From contig CM042090.1 of NCBI GenBank assembly GCA_023512835.1, positions 559,258 to 623,257 of the forward strand: a DNA stretch of 64,000 bases, written 5' to 3'. The notes under the pieces were generated by a model. It had not been told where the DNA came from. It worked only from the letters and a program-made list of their open reading frames with translations, and made no database searches. The translations under genes and the position numbers were made by a program. This DNA comes from Taxillus chinensis (lineage: Eukaryota; Streptophyta; Magnoliopsida; Santalales; Loranthaceae). Of the stretch, positions 47,469-58,685 are shown in pieces (position 1 is the stretch's first letter; every line of letters begins with the position of its first letter).

Positions 47469-49447
47469 TGTAATGACCCGTGTGTAAGAAGTTAACCACA
47501 AACACCTTGGATGTTGGTGCACAAGTTTGAGGTAGGAGATGATCCCAAGAGGGGACTTTTGGGAGGTGCATGTGACAAGTGATAACGTACCTTTATGCCC
47601 TAGGAAGATGCTATGCGTATACAGGCGGTTTAAGGCTGTTTTGGCTGATCTTGGAGCTCACTTTTGATAGGGTAGATGGCCTCAAACAATTGGCGTGCAA
47701 GAACAAAAGTTTCTTAGAATGAGGTCCTCTACTACCACAGAAATTTCAGAGCATTTGGAGCTGCACGTGAATTCACCCATTTCACGTGCAAGCATATTTT
47801 TGCTTCTCAAGGCCTCTACAAGATGCAAGGAGGCTTGGGGTAAAGTTTGAGTACATTTGGAGTTGCACGCCAATTGGGGAATTGGCGTTCAAATTGGCGT
47901 GCAAGCATATTTTTGCATGGTTACCTTAGTTTTGTTATTCTAATCATCTTTTCCCAAAGGACCAGGTTGGAATAGTGAGTATTTTGGTGTGTATGGATGC
48001 GGAAAGGTGGTAGCTTGTGTAATCAAAACTACGTCGTTTTGATCCTGGGTTTCACTTAATCAAAACTATGTCGTTTTGATAATGGGAAGTCTATATAAGG
48101 ATGAGGAGACTCCTTGTTTTAGGTTTAGGGTTCTCTTCGACTGTGCGACGAGACAGAGAGAGAGAGAGCTAGAGAGAGAGAAGGAAGGGGAGTTCTTGGT
48201 TGCTTGCCGGAGCATCTTGCGTGGGGAGGACGACGTTTAGCGCAGGAGCAAGGAAGATCGTCTTTAAGGTAGGGGTTTCTGTCTCACCTGATCCGTTCGG
48301 GGTTAGGCCCTGTGTAGAGGATTTATAGAGCTTGTTGTTATTGTTATACTATTTATATGTAAATTCATATAGGTGTGACCTCCTATATGAATGTTGGCCT
48401 TCAATGAGGTTTTGGATGTTTTTGGTGTTGGATGGTGAGTGCATATTAAGTGTTCGATAAAATGCCCGTGTGAATATGTCCGTGTGAATATGCCTAGTAG
48501 GTGTTTGATAATATGCCTGTGTGGCTGGGTTTGTGGGTTTGTGAATGTATGCATGTCAAGCGTTAGGGTAAAATACCTGTGAGACTCTGCATGCCAGGTG
48601 TTTGATTTTATGCCTGATTGGCTATGCGAACTAAGTGTTTGGTATTATGCCTGTGAAAGTGTGTATGCTACGTGTTTGGTTTAATGCCTGTGTGACCTTG
48701 TATGCTGTGTTTGTGGAACTCGGTGGGCATGGAAGCCCGGGATTGGAACTGATAGCCCGTGTGGCTAAGCTGGTATGGCCGTGGATATGTTAGCCCGTGT
48801 GGCTAGCCTATATGGCCGTGGAACTGTTAGCCCGTGTGGCTAAGCCTATATGGCCGTGGATATGTTAGCCCGTGTGGCTAAGCCTGAGAGGCTGTGGAAC
48901 TGTTAGCCCGTGTGGCTAAGCCTGAGAGGTTGTGGATATGTTAGCCTATATGGCTAAGCTTGTATAGCTGTGGATATGTGTGTGCCGTGTGATTGTGGAA
49001 CACAACCTATTTATATTTTATTGTCACTACACTGCACCTGTACACACCCTCATGTAGACGCTAGGAGCATGGGATGGCTTGGGGAGACATGATCCCTACT
49101 GAGCTGTTGTTGCTCACCCCTCCCTCTATGTTGTGTTTTCTTTCAGGAACATACAGGCGTTAGGTGGGACCCCAAGGTGGAAGATCTTATTTACTTTATT
49201 GTCTTCCATTTATGTTATTTTTATAGGAATTGATGTAACCCCAGTGGGGATGGATTGAAAAGAGGATTTTGTTGTAATAAAGACTGGTTTGGATTGTGGA
49301 TCGCTTTATGAACATTACTTTCTTGAATGTGTTGTGGATGTTTAAAATGTTATATTCGGGGTTTGCACCCTAACCCCTTTGCCCTCCGTGTGGGTAAAAG
49401 GGGAGTCACGTACCGGTTTCCTCAGGTTGGAAATCTGGGGCGTGACA
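47469..49447 (+). repeat. 3' LTR of the LARD
   Basis: It is 1979 bases and aligns with the 5' LTR throughout, with scattered substitutions and small indels, mostly in the tandem arrays. It keeps the Athila-like block starting at 47580. Confidence 0.93.
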
Positions 49448-49856
49448 CAAACGCACAAACGTGATAACGTAAAGTGAAAGCTTTTTTTTTTTCTACTATT
49501 TATATTTCTACCAGTCAACTGACCTAGTCAACCATTGACCCCGTCAATAATTGACCTCCCAACACAAAAATTGACCTCTAAGGCCCCGAACTCCAAATTG
49601 AGTCAAACTACAGTCAAAACGCTCGAAATGACGACCACAACACTAGACTGATATTATCACACGCAATTGACCGCTCAAATGCAAAGTCAACCAATAAACC
49701 CCGAGAAAGTCAACAATCGGGTCAAATGGGGCCCCGACTCGAAATCGGGCCCAAGTACAGTCAAAATGCTCACATCGACGACTACACTACCATCCAGATA
49801 GTTACATTCCCATAGAATGGCTATCTCTCAAAACTAACCAAATACGAGTCTTTACA

Positions 49857-51147
49857 CTCACACCCCTCACTCTAAAGTTCCCTTTAAGTTCAGACCTTAC
49901 GCAAGTAAACAATTAGTCCCTCATTATAGTGATGCCTCACTCAAATAGTAATCTCACACCCCTCACTCTCAAGTTCCTTTTAAGTTCAGACCTTACGCAA
50001 GTAAACAATTAGTCCCTCATTATAGTGATACAGCCAACAAACCACCAAAGTACCTTTGCCATAGACCACAAAGAGAGGTGAGTCCTCTGTTGATGCTGAA
50101 AGAATATTAAAGACAGAGATACAAAAACACACCCTCTAACTATACACATGTCAACAAACAAGGCAGATGGACACGACACAGCAGGCCAAAAGATGAGAAT
50201 AGCCAAAACCTAATTTCAAGCTGGATTGCATAACATCTTTTTTTTTTTCAAAACTTGGTGTGTGTTTTTTTTTTCTGAGTTTTTTTTGTGAATAATCAAA
50301 TATCTCCACATAGCAAAACAGCCTTTATGGCCTCACAATAACTATGGAGAATACACAAAGACACCAGAAATAAGCACCAAAAAGGGCTCCAAACGCAACA
50401 ACTCACACATAGACAGTGGGGATGCCACAAAACAAGAGACGACATAAACAGGTCAATGTGACCTAAAGAACTCCGTCGCCAACCATGAATAGGAAAACAA
50501 ACACGAATAAAACATGAACAAAGGTCACATCAAGGTGGTCGCTGACTCCAGCCTATCCAATCATGCCACAACCAAATCACCATAATGCAACACATGTTAC
50601 TCACATAAGCATATCACTACAGGGAATAATCACACAAGAGATAACATAGGTTAATGTGACCTAAAGAACTCCGTCGCCAACCATGAATAGGAAAAGAAAC
50701 ACGAATAAAACATCAACAAAGGTCACATCAAGGTGGTCGCTGACTCTAGCCTATCCAATCATGCCACAACCCAATCACCATAATGCAACACATGTTACTC
50801 ACATAAGCGCATCACCGCAGGGAATAATCACACAATCAAAAGATAGGGAACTCTTAATAGCAATGTAGTAAACTCACAACTCCAAAGATAAGTAAGTGGA
50901 TACCCGTAAGCAAGCAGCCAGAAGTACCCAGGCATAAACAAGCAAAAGCCACCGATAACGAGTATCAAACTAACAGAGCAAAGCCACACAGAACAAAGCA
51001 AACAAATAACCACAAGCAAACAAACAAGCAGGCAAAGAAAAAGAATAAGAAAACAAAGAAATAATACTGGAAAAATTGCTCCCCCACACTAAAACTACAC
51101 ATTGTCCTTAGTGAAAGAGAGAGAAGAAAAATAGGACCTCAAAAGGC
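49857..51147 (-). other. 3' noncoding region of the Athila-like element, with two tandem duplications
   Basis: It continues from 29219 across the Tekay-like insertion and matches the copy at 14560-15700. Two duplications are absent from that copy: a unit of about 93 bases (near 49857-49945 and 49950-50030) and one of about 197 bases (50452-50640 and 50650-50833). The Tekay-like element sits inside the first unit of the first duplication. No gene was found. Confidence 0.82.
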
Positions 51148-53552
51148 CTAATAAGGCATGCTGGAGAAATAAAGGACGCGAGCAACCATCTCACGCATAG
51201 CTGCAGCAAACTCATCTGAGGTGGAACCGAATTGCCACTCCACATGAGCTTGAAGCAAAGCAATCATGAAATAACATATAAATGCTCCACAACTATGAGT
51301 GTCTGGCTGTTGAGGTGTTTGGAACTCATTTGTCACAGAAAAAGCAAGGTGAGTGGATAGCATACCCTCACGCGCCAACAAACTGCGAAGACGACGAATA
51401 AAACCACTTGCCAAGGAACGCCGACGAGTTGGAAACCCTTGCCCGTGATAGGAATCATAAAGCATCACATACTGGCCAGTCAGGTGCATGTGAAGGAGCA
51501 CAAAATGACGGCAAATGAATAGGGGAAATAGAACAGACGTCAATAAAGACCAGGGCCATAAAGAACCAACTTCCTCCCGAAGGTGTGCCCCCATATCATC
51601 CATACTAGTAGGAAAATCATTGAACTCCAATGGCATTATGTCCATGGTGGTTGCGTTAGGATACTGGCCAGGATCTTGAAGGCTGACACTTCTTAAAATA
51701 CTAGAAAAATGATCAATATCCGAAGTGGCAAACCAAGCAGTGCTCCGAATACGACGAAGGTCTTCTGGTACAAGTGCCATTAGCTGACTGGTAGACCGTC
51801 GAATCTCGACTGTATTGGTAACAAAGTCATAGTAAGCACGAACTGACACTGGATCCTCTATGGTCGATGGAAAGCTTAAGTTGAGTCGGCGTTCAAGTGT
51901 AGTCATTGGGATATGCTCGGAAGGTAATGCTAACCGTTCAGGTCTATATTCCCAAAGTGGAGTAACATATGGAATAAGATTAGTAGGTGGCTATGTCCAT
52001 AATGACTTAGAACAGGCAGCAGAAGAAGGATAAAAAGATGAAATCTGATAAGATGAAACAAAAGGCTCTGCTGCTTTAAATGATGGACCAGCTGAATGAT
52101 AATAGTCCTCACCAGAAGAAGTGTCCAAAAAGGAAGCAGCTTGAGCACTTTTCTTCCTAGGTACACGAAATGGACTCTCTGAAGATACCTTCACAGGAGA
52201 ACCCGGTGGTGGTGCTGGTGTAGGTAATGGTGAATGCCATGGCGAGTTCACTTGTGGAGAAGCAGATCTTGATTTGTTGTGGAACGGAAATTTTCCCAAA
52301 ATTTTCTTTAACAAGCTCGAAGATTCCCTCTACTCTCTTTCTATTTTGGCAAACTGGAAGTCCACATACTCTCTAGTCGGTTTCTTGACAAGAGGAGGAA
52401 CATGTCGTGGTGGAGAAGAAATTGGATCACCGCGGGAACTTGAGTGTTATAAGAGGAATGAAGGCTAACTAACATCTCATTTCGTTGTGCAAGAGTAACA
52501 TCACCATGTTCATAGCCCCAGTGTATAACCTCTGAATTAGAAATCAAAGAAGTGCCAAACTGGCCCTAGAATGAATGCACTAAATCCAACTGAGAGTAAG
52601 AATAGGCATAAGCAGACCGAAGAGCATAAATTGAAACCTGAAAATCTTCCTTAGGTCGGAAATATGCCTCTACAGAATCCACATGAACTGATTGATGGTG
52701 AGGTGTGGGCTTAGATTTAGGCACATGAGGTGTGGCCATTTTACTGGTATCATCTCTTGCATGTAATCCCCACATCCGAACAGCAGCATAACCATCAATC
52801 GTGAATTCTCTTAAAATAAGACGCTCAGGATAGGGCTGCCAAATTTGAACTCCAAGAGTCATAGGGTGTAGGTATCACATAATTTGACTTAAGTACCTAC
52901 CAAAACCCTTATGATCCAAATACTTCACCCAGTGAAAGAAAATGGCTGTAGCCCAATCCACGTGCATATTTCGTTTTAGACAGTACATACATTGCATGTG
53001 TTCCAACGGAACTCCATCATTTCCTTTTCTTTGGGATAGCAAGCATTTACCAATTAAAATAGCAAGAAAACGATAATATCCCTGAAAACCAGTTTTTATA
53101 TACTGCCTTCTCTTACCACCAACTTTCCCAGCATAGTGCAATAAACGAGCCAAGCTATGCACACCTTCTTCAGGGAAAGCATCATGCACAGGAGGTAAAT
53201 TAAATACTTGTTAAATTATAGAAATAGAAACCCGAACCTCTGGTCCATATACATATCCCACAATAGATGTCTCCTCATCATCATGAATGACCTCTGCTGT
53301 TTTATAAAAACAAACAATTTCATTTATAAGCAGAGGGGAAGGGTCTGTTACTAACCTTTGAAGTCCAGTATGTTGAATCTGATCGATTATAGTTTGACTC
53401 TAGGGAAACCTTGTGCATCTGAACATTCTCCAGTCAAGAACATGCCCAGCAAAAACATCATCATCAGCTATAGGATCAAGATGACGTGTTAACCTTTTTT
53501 CAAACTTATCCATCCTCGCAATCCCCAAATCTGAGAGAATAGTTGGAAACAT
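51148..53552 (-). pseudogene. Athila-like post-pol ORF with C-terminal Ulp1/C48-like protease domain
   Basis: The likely start is the ATG at 53552 (MFPTILSDLGIARMDKFEKR), followed by DDDVFAGHVLDWRMFRCTRF, an arrangement typical of post-pol ORFs of Athila-type elements. Stops and frame changes split it into ORFs at 52875-53189, 52566-52862, 51991-52314 and 51148-51906. The last, 252 codons, has a Ulp1-like layout: His134 (ICRHFVLLHM), Asp151 (LYDSYHG), Gln200 and Cys206 (QQPDTHSCGAF). The His-Asp distance (17) and Gln-Cys distance (6) equal those of yeast Ulp1. Such enzymes cut ubiquitin-like modifiers; the role in a retrotransposon is unknown. Confidence 0.82.
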
Positions 53553-54109
53553 CGCACAATATGAACCTTGCAAACCCTAAAACAACTACACGGCTAGTGT
53601 AGAGATGGACCGTGTAGAACAAAACCCCTTAAAAACCAGATTGGAGTCGAAAATCACCAATAATTAGCTGCACGGCTGGTGCTTCCCTCAACAGTGCAGT
53701 TGGAATATGCAGTACCGCAGGGTATGATCAATCCTAGAGCAAAGAATAGCTGTATGGCTGATGTGTATCTCAACCGTGCGGCTGCAATTTGCGTTAAAAC
53801 TAGGTTAAAGTGACTCTGGGGTATAAATAAGGCACGACTGGGTAAGTTATGGGCCGTGCGACTATAGAAGGCCCATATAACATTAACTTTGGACTTTTAG
53901 GTCAAAATACTAGTGCACGGCTGGTGCTTCCCTCAATCATGCAGATAATACACCTGTCCACCAGCTAGTCAACGTTAATTACTCCCATTTAGATGTGCAC
54001 GGTTGATGAATGTCTGCACCGTGCAGCTATTTAACACCTTTAATGGAGCATTAAGACTCATTCCTGAAGAACAGAAAAGAGAAGAAAAAGAAACAATTCT
54101 AAGAAATCA
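53553..54109 (-). other. spacer between pol and post-pol ORF
   Basis: It is noncoding. Several imperfect copies of a short motif (CACGGCTGGTGCTTCCCTCA and similar) occur between 53590 and 54030, in an apparently repeated unit. A possible leader for the downstream ORF. Confidence 0.6.
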
Positions 54110-54133
54110 TGGGTTGCCTCCCATGGAGCGCTT
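54110..54133 (-). other. conserved post-pol hairpin
   Basis: In the sense of the element it reads AAGCGCT, a short gap, then ATGGGAGGCAACCCAT, which can fold into a stem with an AGGCAA loop. The same motif with a compensating base pair occurs at 60078-60101 in the non-autonomous derivative. It lies about 35 bases after the integrase stop. Confidence 0.75.
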
Positions 54134-54166
54134 CTTTAGGGTCAATAGCTTGACCATCTCAATTCA

Positions 54167-54592
54167 TTACGATTTAAACAACACATGGTGCTCCACCACC
54201 TTGATTTCAGCATCTCCATAATAAGGTTTAACTCGCTGACCCGTCACTTTGAACGTGTCTCCAGACTTTGTTTGCAACTCTAAAGCACCATAAGGATAAA
54301 CCTTAATTACTTTGTATGGTCCAACCTATTTAGATCTTAACTTACTAGGGAATAGCTTTAACCATGAATTGAACAATAGAACTAGTTGTCCTGGCTGAAC
54401 ATGTGCTGGAGAAATTTTCTTATCATGCCATTGCTTAGCTTTTTCTTTGTATAATTTTGAGCTTTCATAAGAATTCATTCGAAATTCATCAAGTTCATTT
54501 AACTGTAGTAAACGTAGTTCTGCACTAGCCTTTGGATCAAGATTGAATTTTCTCATGACCCAATAAGACTTGTGTTCCAATTCTACTTAGAA
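54167..54592 (-). pseudogene. Athila-like integrase, C-terminal part
   Basis: It continues the integrase across the solo LTR: the first codons complete GKACHLP-type sequence, then HKSYWVMRKFNLDP and LNELDEFRMNSYESSKLYKE follow. A stop comes after SKLRSK, then VGPYKVIKVYPYGALELQ to the end at HHVLFKS. Frame breaks exist at both ends. Confidence 0.86.
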
Positions 54593-54596
54593 GATG

Positions 54597-56113
54597 TGAC
54601 CCGATAAATTATGTCGAAGGTTTTTGCAGCAAGTGCCTTTGGTCAAGTAATAAAATGGAGTATTAAGACTCGGTTGTCGAACCCACGGGAGGTAGCTAAT
54701 CTTGTTAAGCGGCAAGCACTAAGCTAATCGATTGATTTTATGTCCTGGACAATTGATTTTTGTTGTACAAATAGTTTGAACGAAAAGTGATTAAATCAGA
54801 ATGTTGGCAAGCTATTGGTATAGAAATTTCAGTGATTAAGGATCTAGGGTCACAATGTTTACCACCCAATCGATTGTAATAGTCTGGTTATGGCTCTTGT
54901 TCTTGATTTATATTCTAGTTCATGTTCATATTGATTATCTCCTGCCTATCTTACATTTGGTCCATGCTAAGATAGATTTAAGGCTTTTATCCCATTTGGT
55001 CCATGTGAATAAAAGTGATCAAGGTAGATAAACAATCTAATAGTTGCAGACTTGGTCCATCATGCAATATTAAATCTAATTCACTAGTGTTCCACCCTAG
55101 ACAAGGGCTAAGATTACCTAATTATGCATAAACTAGGCATTTCCATACAAGCAAGTGAATTAAACAAGAACTGAATTCTATTTTATTGAACAACCATAAC
55201 CAAACTGAATACAATTTATTGGGGGCTACATTGCTCCCCTAGACTAACAAAACTACTCCATAATCATGACAAAAGCAATAACAATTTCAAGAAAGAACAT
55301 GATTACAGTACCAGGACAATAAAGGAAGACCCCAAGATGAACCAGGACTCCAGCCTCCAAAGACTCCGGCGTTTGCTGCCCAAAATCACTCCTTGCCAAG
55401 GACAATCCGATCTTTTAGCAATGGCTATAGCTCTTTTCAGAACTCAGATCAGATTCTCCCACTCAAGATGATTTACAATGCCTCCCAAGCCCCCTATTTA
55501 TAGGATTTAGTGGGCCAAATTAGGGTTACAAAAAGTGTGCCCTAATTATAAATATGGTCGTAGCCAAAATGACGTTGTTTTGGTTAGTGACACTATTCAA
55601 CGTTCTAGGCGCAATAAAACTCAAACTACACCAAATTTGACCCAGTTCTTTAGAGGAAAATGATTAAAACAACAAAACACATCATTTGGAGCTCAAAAAT
55701 GCTTGCACGCGAGAATGAACGTGAGAAGACCCTTTTCACGTGCAGGCTCCAGTCGACTCAAATTTGCTCCAAAGCTTCCTCTTGAGTTGTAGAAGGCATC
55801 CATGCAATAAAATCCTTGCACGTGAGAATGCATGTGAGAAAGTCTTTTCATGTGCACCTTGATTTTGCCTTCATTTTGTTTCCATCTTCTTCCTATAGCT
55901 TCCTCTTGAGTGTATGGAGTGATCTAGCCAAGGTGTGTGAGAAAAGGTTGCTCCAAAACCTGCCAAAACACTCAAAAAGTACCACTATACACTAAACAGG
56001 GTCTTCCTAGGGGTTAGAGCAAATATGTGTAAAATATCATGCAAATAGGTACAAAACATACTCTAAAACACCCTATATAAGGTCTAGGATAACGCCATAA
56101 ATGCACGTTATCA
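54597..56113 (-). mobile_element. Athila-type solo LTR inside integrase
   Basis: It is 1517 bases, with minus-strand start TGATAACGTGC at 56113 and end ...GGGTCA at 54597. AGATG flanks both ends (54592-54596 and 56114-56118), and the integrase reads on across it. It has the hairpin (55222-55239), the tRNA-like motif (54677-54686) and a variant palindrome (55564-55583, AAAATGACGTTGTTTT). Confidence 0.92.
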
Positions 56114-56914
56114 AGATGACATGCCTTACCATACACCAACCGATAAGGTGACATTCCAATAGGTGTCTTAAATGCTGTTACATAAGCCCGAGTACTTCAT
56201 CCAATCTATCGACCAATCCTTTCGGCTTCCTCCATAGTCTTCTCTAAAATTTGTTTAATCTCTCGGTTAGAGACTTCGCTTGACCATTAGCTTGGGGATG
56301 ATAAGCTAAGGCTCTTGTATGTTGGACACCATACTTCGTAATAATTTGGCAAATAGTTGATTACAGAAATGGCTTCCCTCATCACTGATAATAGCACATG
56401 GAGTTCCAAATCGAGTAAAAATATTTCTTCTCAGAAACTTAACAACCACCCGTGCATCATTTGTTCTGGTAGGTACAACTTCTACCCATTTAGACAAATA
56501 ATCAACTGCCAGAAGTATATAAGAAAATCCATTAGATGGGGGAAATGGTCCCATAAAATCAATCCCCCATAAATCAAACATCTCAACAGGAAGAACACCG
56601 GTCTGAGGCATTTCTTGTCGCCTACTAATTCCTCCCATTCTTTGACATCGATCACAAACCTTCACAAACTCAAAAGTGCCTTTGAACATTGTTGGCCAAT
56701 AAAAGCCACTTTGTAATACTTTAGACACTATCTTTTGCACTCCGAAGTGTCCTGCATAATCTGATGAATGACAATGGTGCAGAATACTTGACACTTCTTC
56801 TTCAGACACACATCGCCGGATTATCTGATCTGCACACTGTTTATAGAGATATGGATCATCCCAAATGTACCTCCGGACTTTAGTCAGGAATTTCTTCTTT
56901 TGCTGATATGTAAA
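56114..56914 (-). pseudogene. Athila-like integrase, N-terminal and core
   Basis: From the insertion site at 56914 it reads KVRRYIWDDPYLYKQCADQI, then the zinc site (HHCHSSDYAGHFG and CDRCQRMGG). Core Asp residues are in WGIDFMGPFPPSNG and AIISDEGSHFCN. The frame breaks near 56306, after which YHPQANGQAKSLTERLNK shows the Glu region in another frame. It would integrate cDNA if intact. Confidence 0.9.
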
Positions 56915-58412
56915 TGATAACGTGCATTTTATGCCATTATTCTAGTGTTTATTTAGGATGTTTAAGAGCATGATTAGAGCCTTATTGCTTCATATATCAT
57001 ATATATTTGCTCTAACCCCTAGGAAGATGCTAGTTGCAAATACATGCGTTTTTAAGCTGTTTTGGCAGGTTTTGAACCTCACTTTTGACATAGTAGATGG
57101 CCTCAAACAATTGGCGTGCAAGAACAAAAGTTTCTTAGAATGATGTCATCTACCTACCACAGAAATTTCAGAGCATTTGGAGCTGAACGTGAATTCACCC
57201 AATTCACGTGCAAGCCTATTTTTGCCTCTCAGGCCTCTACATGATGCAAGGAAGCTTGGGGAGAAGTTTGAGCTGATTTGGAGGTGCACGTGAATTCACC
57301 ATATCACGTGCAAATTGGCGTGCAGAGATATTTTTGGACCGATCCAATCGTTTTTCCATGCTGATCATTTGTTCCTGAAGGCCCAAGTCCAAATTGTGGA
57401 TGGAAGATAGAGTTTTTAATGTTTCGAGTGTTACTTATCAAAACTACGTCGTTTTGATGGATGGGCTAGGTTACACACCTCAAGGCCCATCCAACCTCTA
57501 TAAATACAAAGATCCACGCCCTCTGCTATGCATGCCTAACCCCCTACACGTTTTAGAGAGAGAGAGAGGCTCCACGACTTGGAGGCTGTCCTTGACCTAG
57601 GAGAGCAGCCGTCGCAGCAGCCGTCGCGGATTTTGGAGCCTGGATTTGAAGCTTTGCTGTGCGCATGGACAAGAAGAAGATGTTGAGCTTTTCTGCTATG
57701 GTTTTGCTTGTAATCATGCGTGAGTAGTCTTTTAATCTAGGGGAGCAATGTAGCCCCCTTGTTGTTTTGCTGTGTTTATGAATATTTGGGTTTGGATGAT
57801 TGAAGTTTTGCATGTTTTATGAATCTGTTCTTAGTTCTATCTTTGGATGTACACCTTGGTATTCTTAGCCCTAGTCTGGGGCAGATTGAGATTCATAACT
57901 TATTTGTAATTGGTGTGATCATTATCCTTTTGCAAGTATGATTTATTGGCTTTGCATGTTTGTGTGTTTTGATGACCATTCTGGCATACAACTCTTAAAA
58001 GGACCTCAATGACCATTTGTTGTCCTTGGCTTATGTTTAGCATGTTTTCAATCAGACAACCCTAATACCATGAACCAGTAGAGATAACATAGGGAGGTGA
58101 AATTGTGACCCTAGATGCTTTTAATCCTTGAAACTTAATCCTAAAATCAGTTTACTTTCTTTGTTTATTCAGAAAACCACATAAAAATTAGATCTTTAGT
58201 TTAAAAAAGAAAACTTTTTGCCAAGACATTTTATAGAACAAGAGTAATTGGGTGATTTGATTTGAGAACTAGGAAACTAGGCTAATCCCTGTGGGTTCGA
58301 CCCCTTTCTTGCTGCTATTCTTTTAGTGCAAACTTAGGGAATTTATTATTTTGAAGAGGGATTTAACGACATTAGCTAGCTCTTTTAGAGAGGCTAAAAA
58401 TCTTGTTTGTCA
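56915..58412 (+). repeat. 5' LTR of the non-autonomous Athila derivative
   Basis: It runs TGATAACGTGC to ...TTGTTTGTCA. Landmarks are inverted CACGTG-type pairs (about 57184-57312), the ACGT palindrome (57437-57458), a TATAAATA box (57499-57506), the hairpin (57740-57757) and GTGGGTTCGA (58291-58300). Confidence 0.95.
57437..57458 (+). promoter_or_regulatory. ACGT-core palindrome upstream of TATA
   Basis: It contains AAAACTACGTCGTTTT and lies 40 bases before TATAAATA (57499-57506). The identical copy in the 3' LTR is at 62506-62527. Confidence 0.8.
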
Positions 58413-58415
58413 AAT

Positions 58416-58433
58416 TGGCGCCTTGCCTGGGGA
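58416..58433 (+). other. primer-binding site, tRNA-Asp type
   Basis: TGGCGCCTTGCCTGGGGA lies three bases after the LTR and differs from a full tRNA-Asp complement at two positions. Athila-type elements commonly use this tRNA. Confidence 0.88.
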
Positions 58434-58685
58434 TTCAACGGTTGACTAGTTTTTAAAATCAACATTGAGTGAAATTGTTTGAATTCGATCTTGGTGTTTT
58501 ATTTTGTCTTTTAATTTCGTTATTTTTGTTTGCGTTTTTATTTGTTTATTTTGTATTGTTCGAGCTTTGGGTGTGTTCTTGTTGTTTTTCAGGAACATAC
58601 ATCAAGTATTTGAGGTATTGCTAGTTGTGTATGCGATGAGGGGAACTTGTGTCCTTTAATCCGAACCTGAACAACACTCCAATGG

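Larger units (their letters stand above)
40856..49447 (+). mobile_element. LARD-type non-autonomous LTR retrotransposon, complete
   Basis: LTRs of 1990 and 1979 bases (40856-42845, 47469-49447) flank 4.6 kb. CAAAC lies on both sides (40851-40855 and 49448-49452). A tRNA-iMet primer site (42849) and a purine tract (about 47456-47468) are present. Internally only a decayed gag with one zinc knuckle and three chromovirus-tail-like motifs are recognisable; no protease, RT or integrase was found. Such large derivatives depend on proteins from a partner, presumably a chromovirus with the same primer site. Confidence 0.9.
29225..49856 (-). mobile_element. Tekay-like chromovirus, complete but decayed, with two nested insertions
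   Basis: CTCAC flanks both ends (29220-29224 and 49857-49861). Minus-strand order is 5' LTR (37087-49856, interrupted), tRNA-iMet primer site, gag, protease, RT, RNase H, integrase, chromodomain remnant, polypurine tract, 3' LTR (29225-31631). Removing the insertions at 38499-40236 and 40856-49447 gives an element of about 10.3 kb. The chromodomain end and the D-T-G-A protease support a Tekay/Del-type chromovirus. Several frameshifts split pol. Confidence 0.93.
37087..49856 (-). repeat. 5' LTR of the Tekay-like element, in three pieces
   Basis: The LTR occupies 37087-38498, 40242-40855 and 49453-49856, together about 2.4 kb like its partner. The breaks are a solo LTR (ACTAC duplication) and the LARD (CAAAC duplication). 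Joining across each break restores alignment with 29225-31631. Confidence 0.92.

Noticed and set aside
51991..52314. Separate gene for a Ser/Pro-rich protein
   Set aside because: It lies in the same strand and order as the post-pol ORF and is best read as a frameshifted linker within it.
58291..58300. GGGTTCGA-like motif considered as part of a tRNA gene or pol III promoter
   Set aside because: No cloverleaf, A box or acceptor stem could be found around it, and it recurs only at a fixed place in LTRs.
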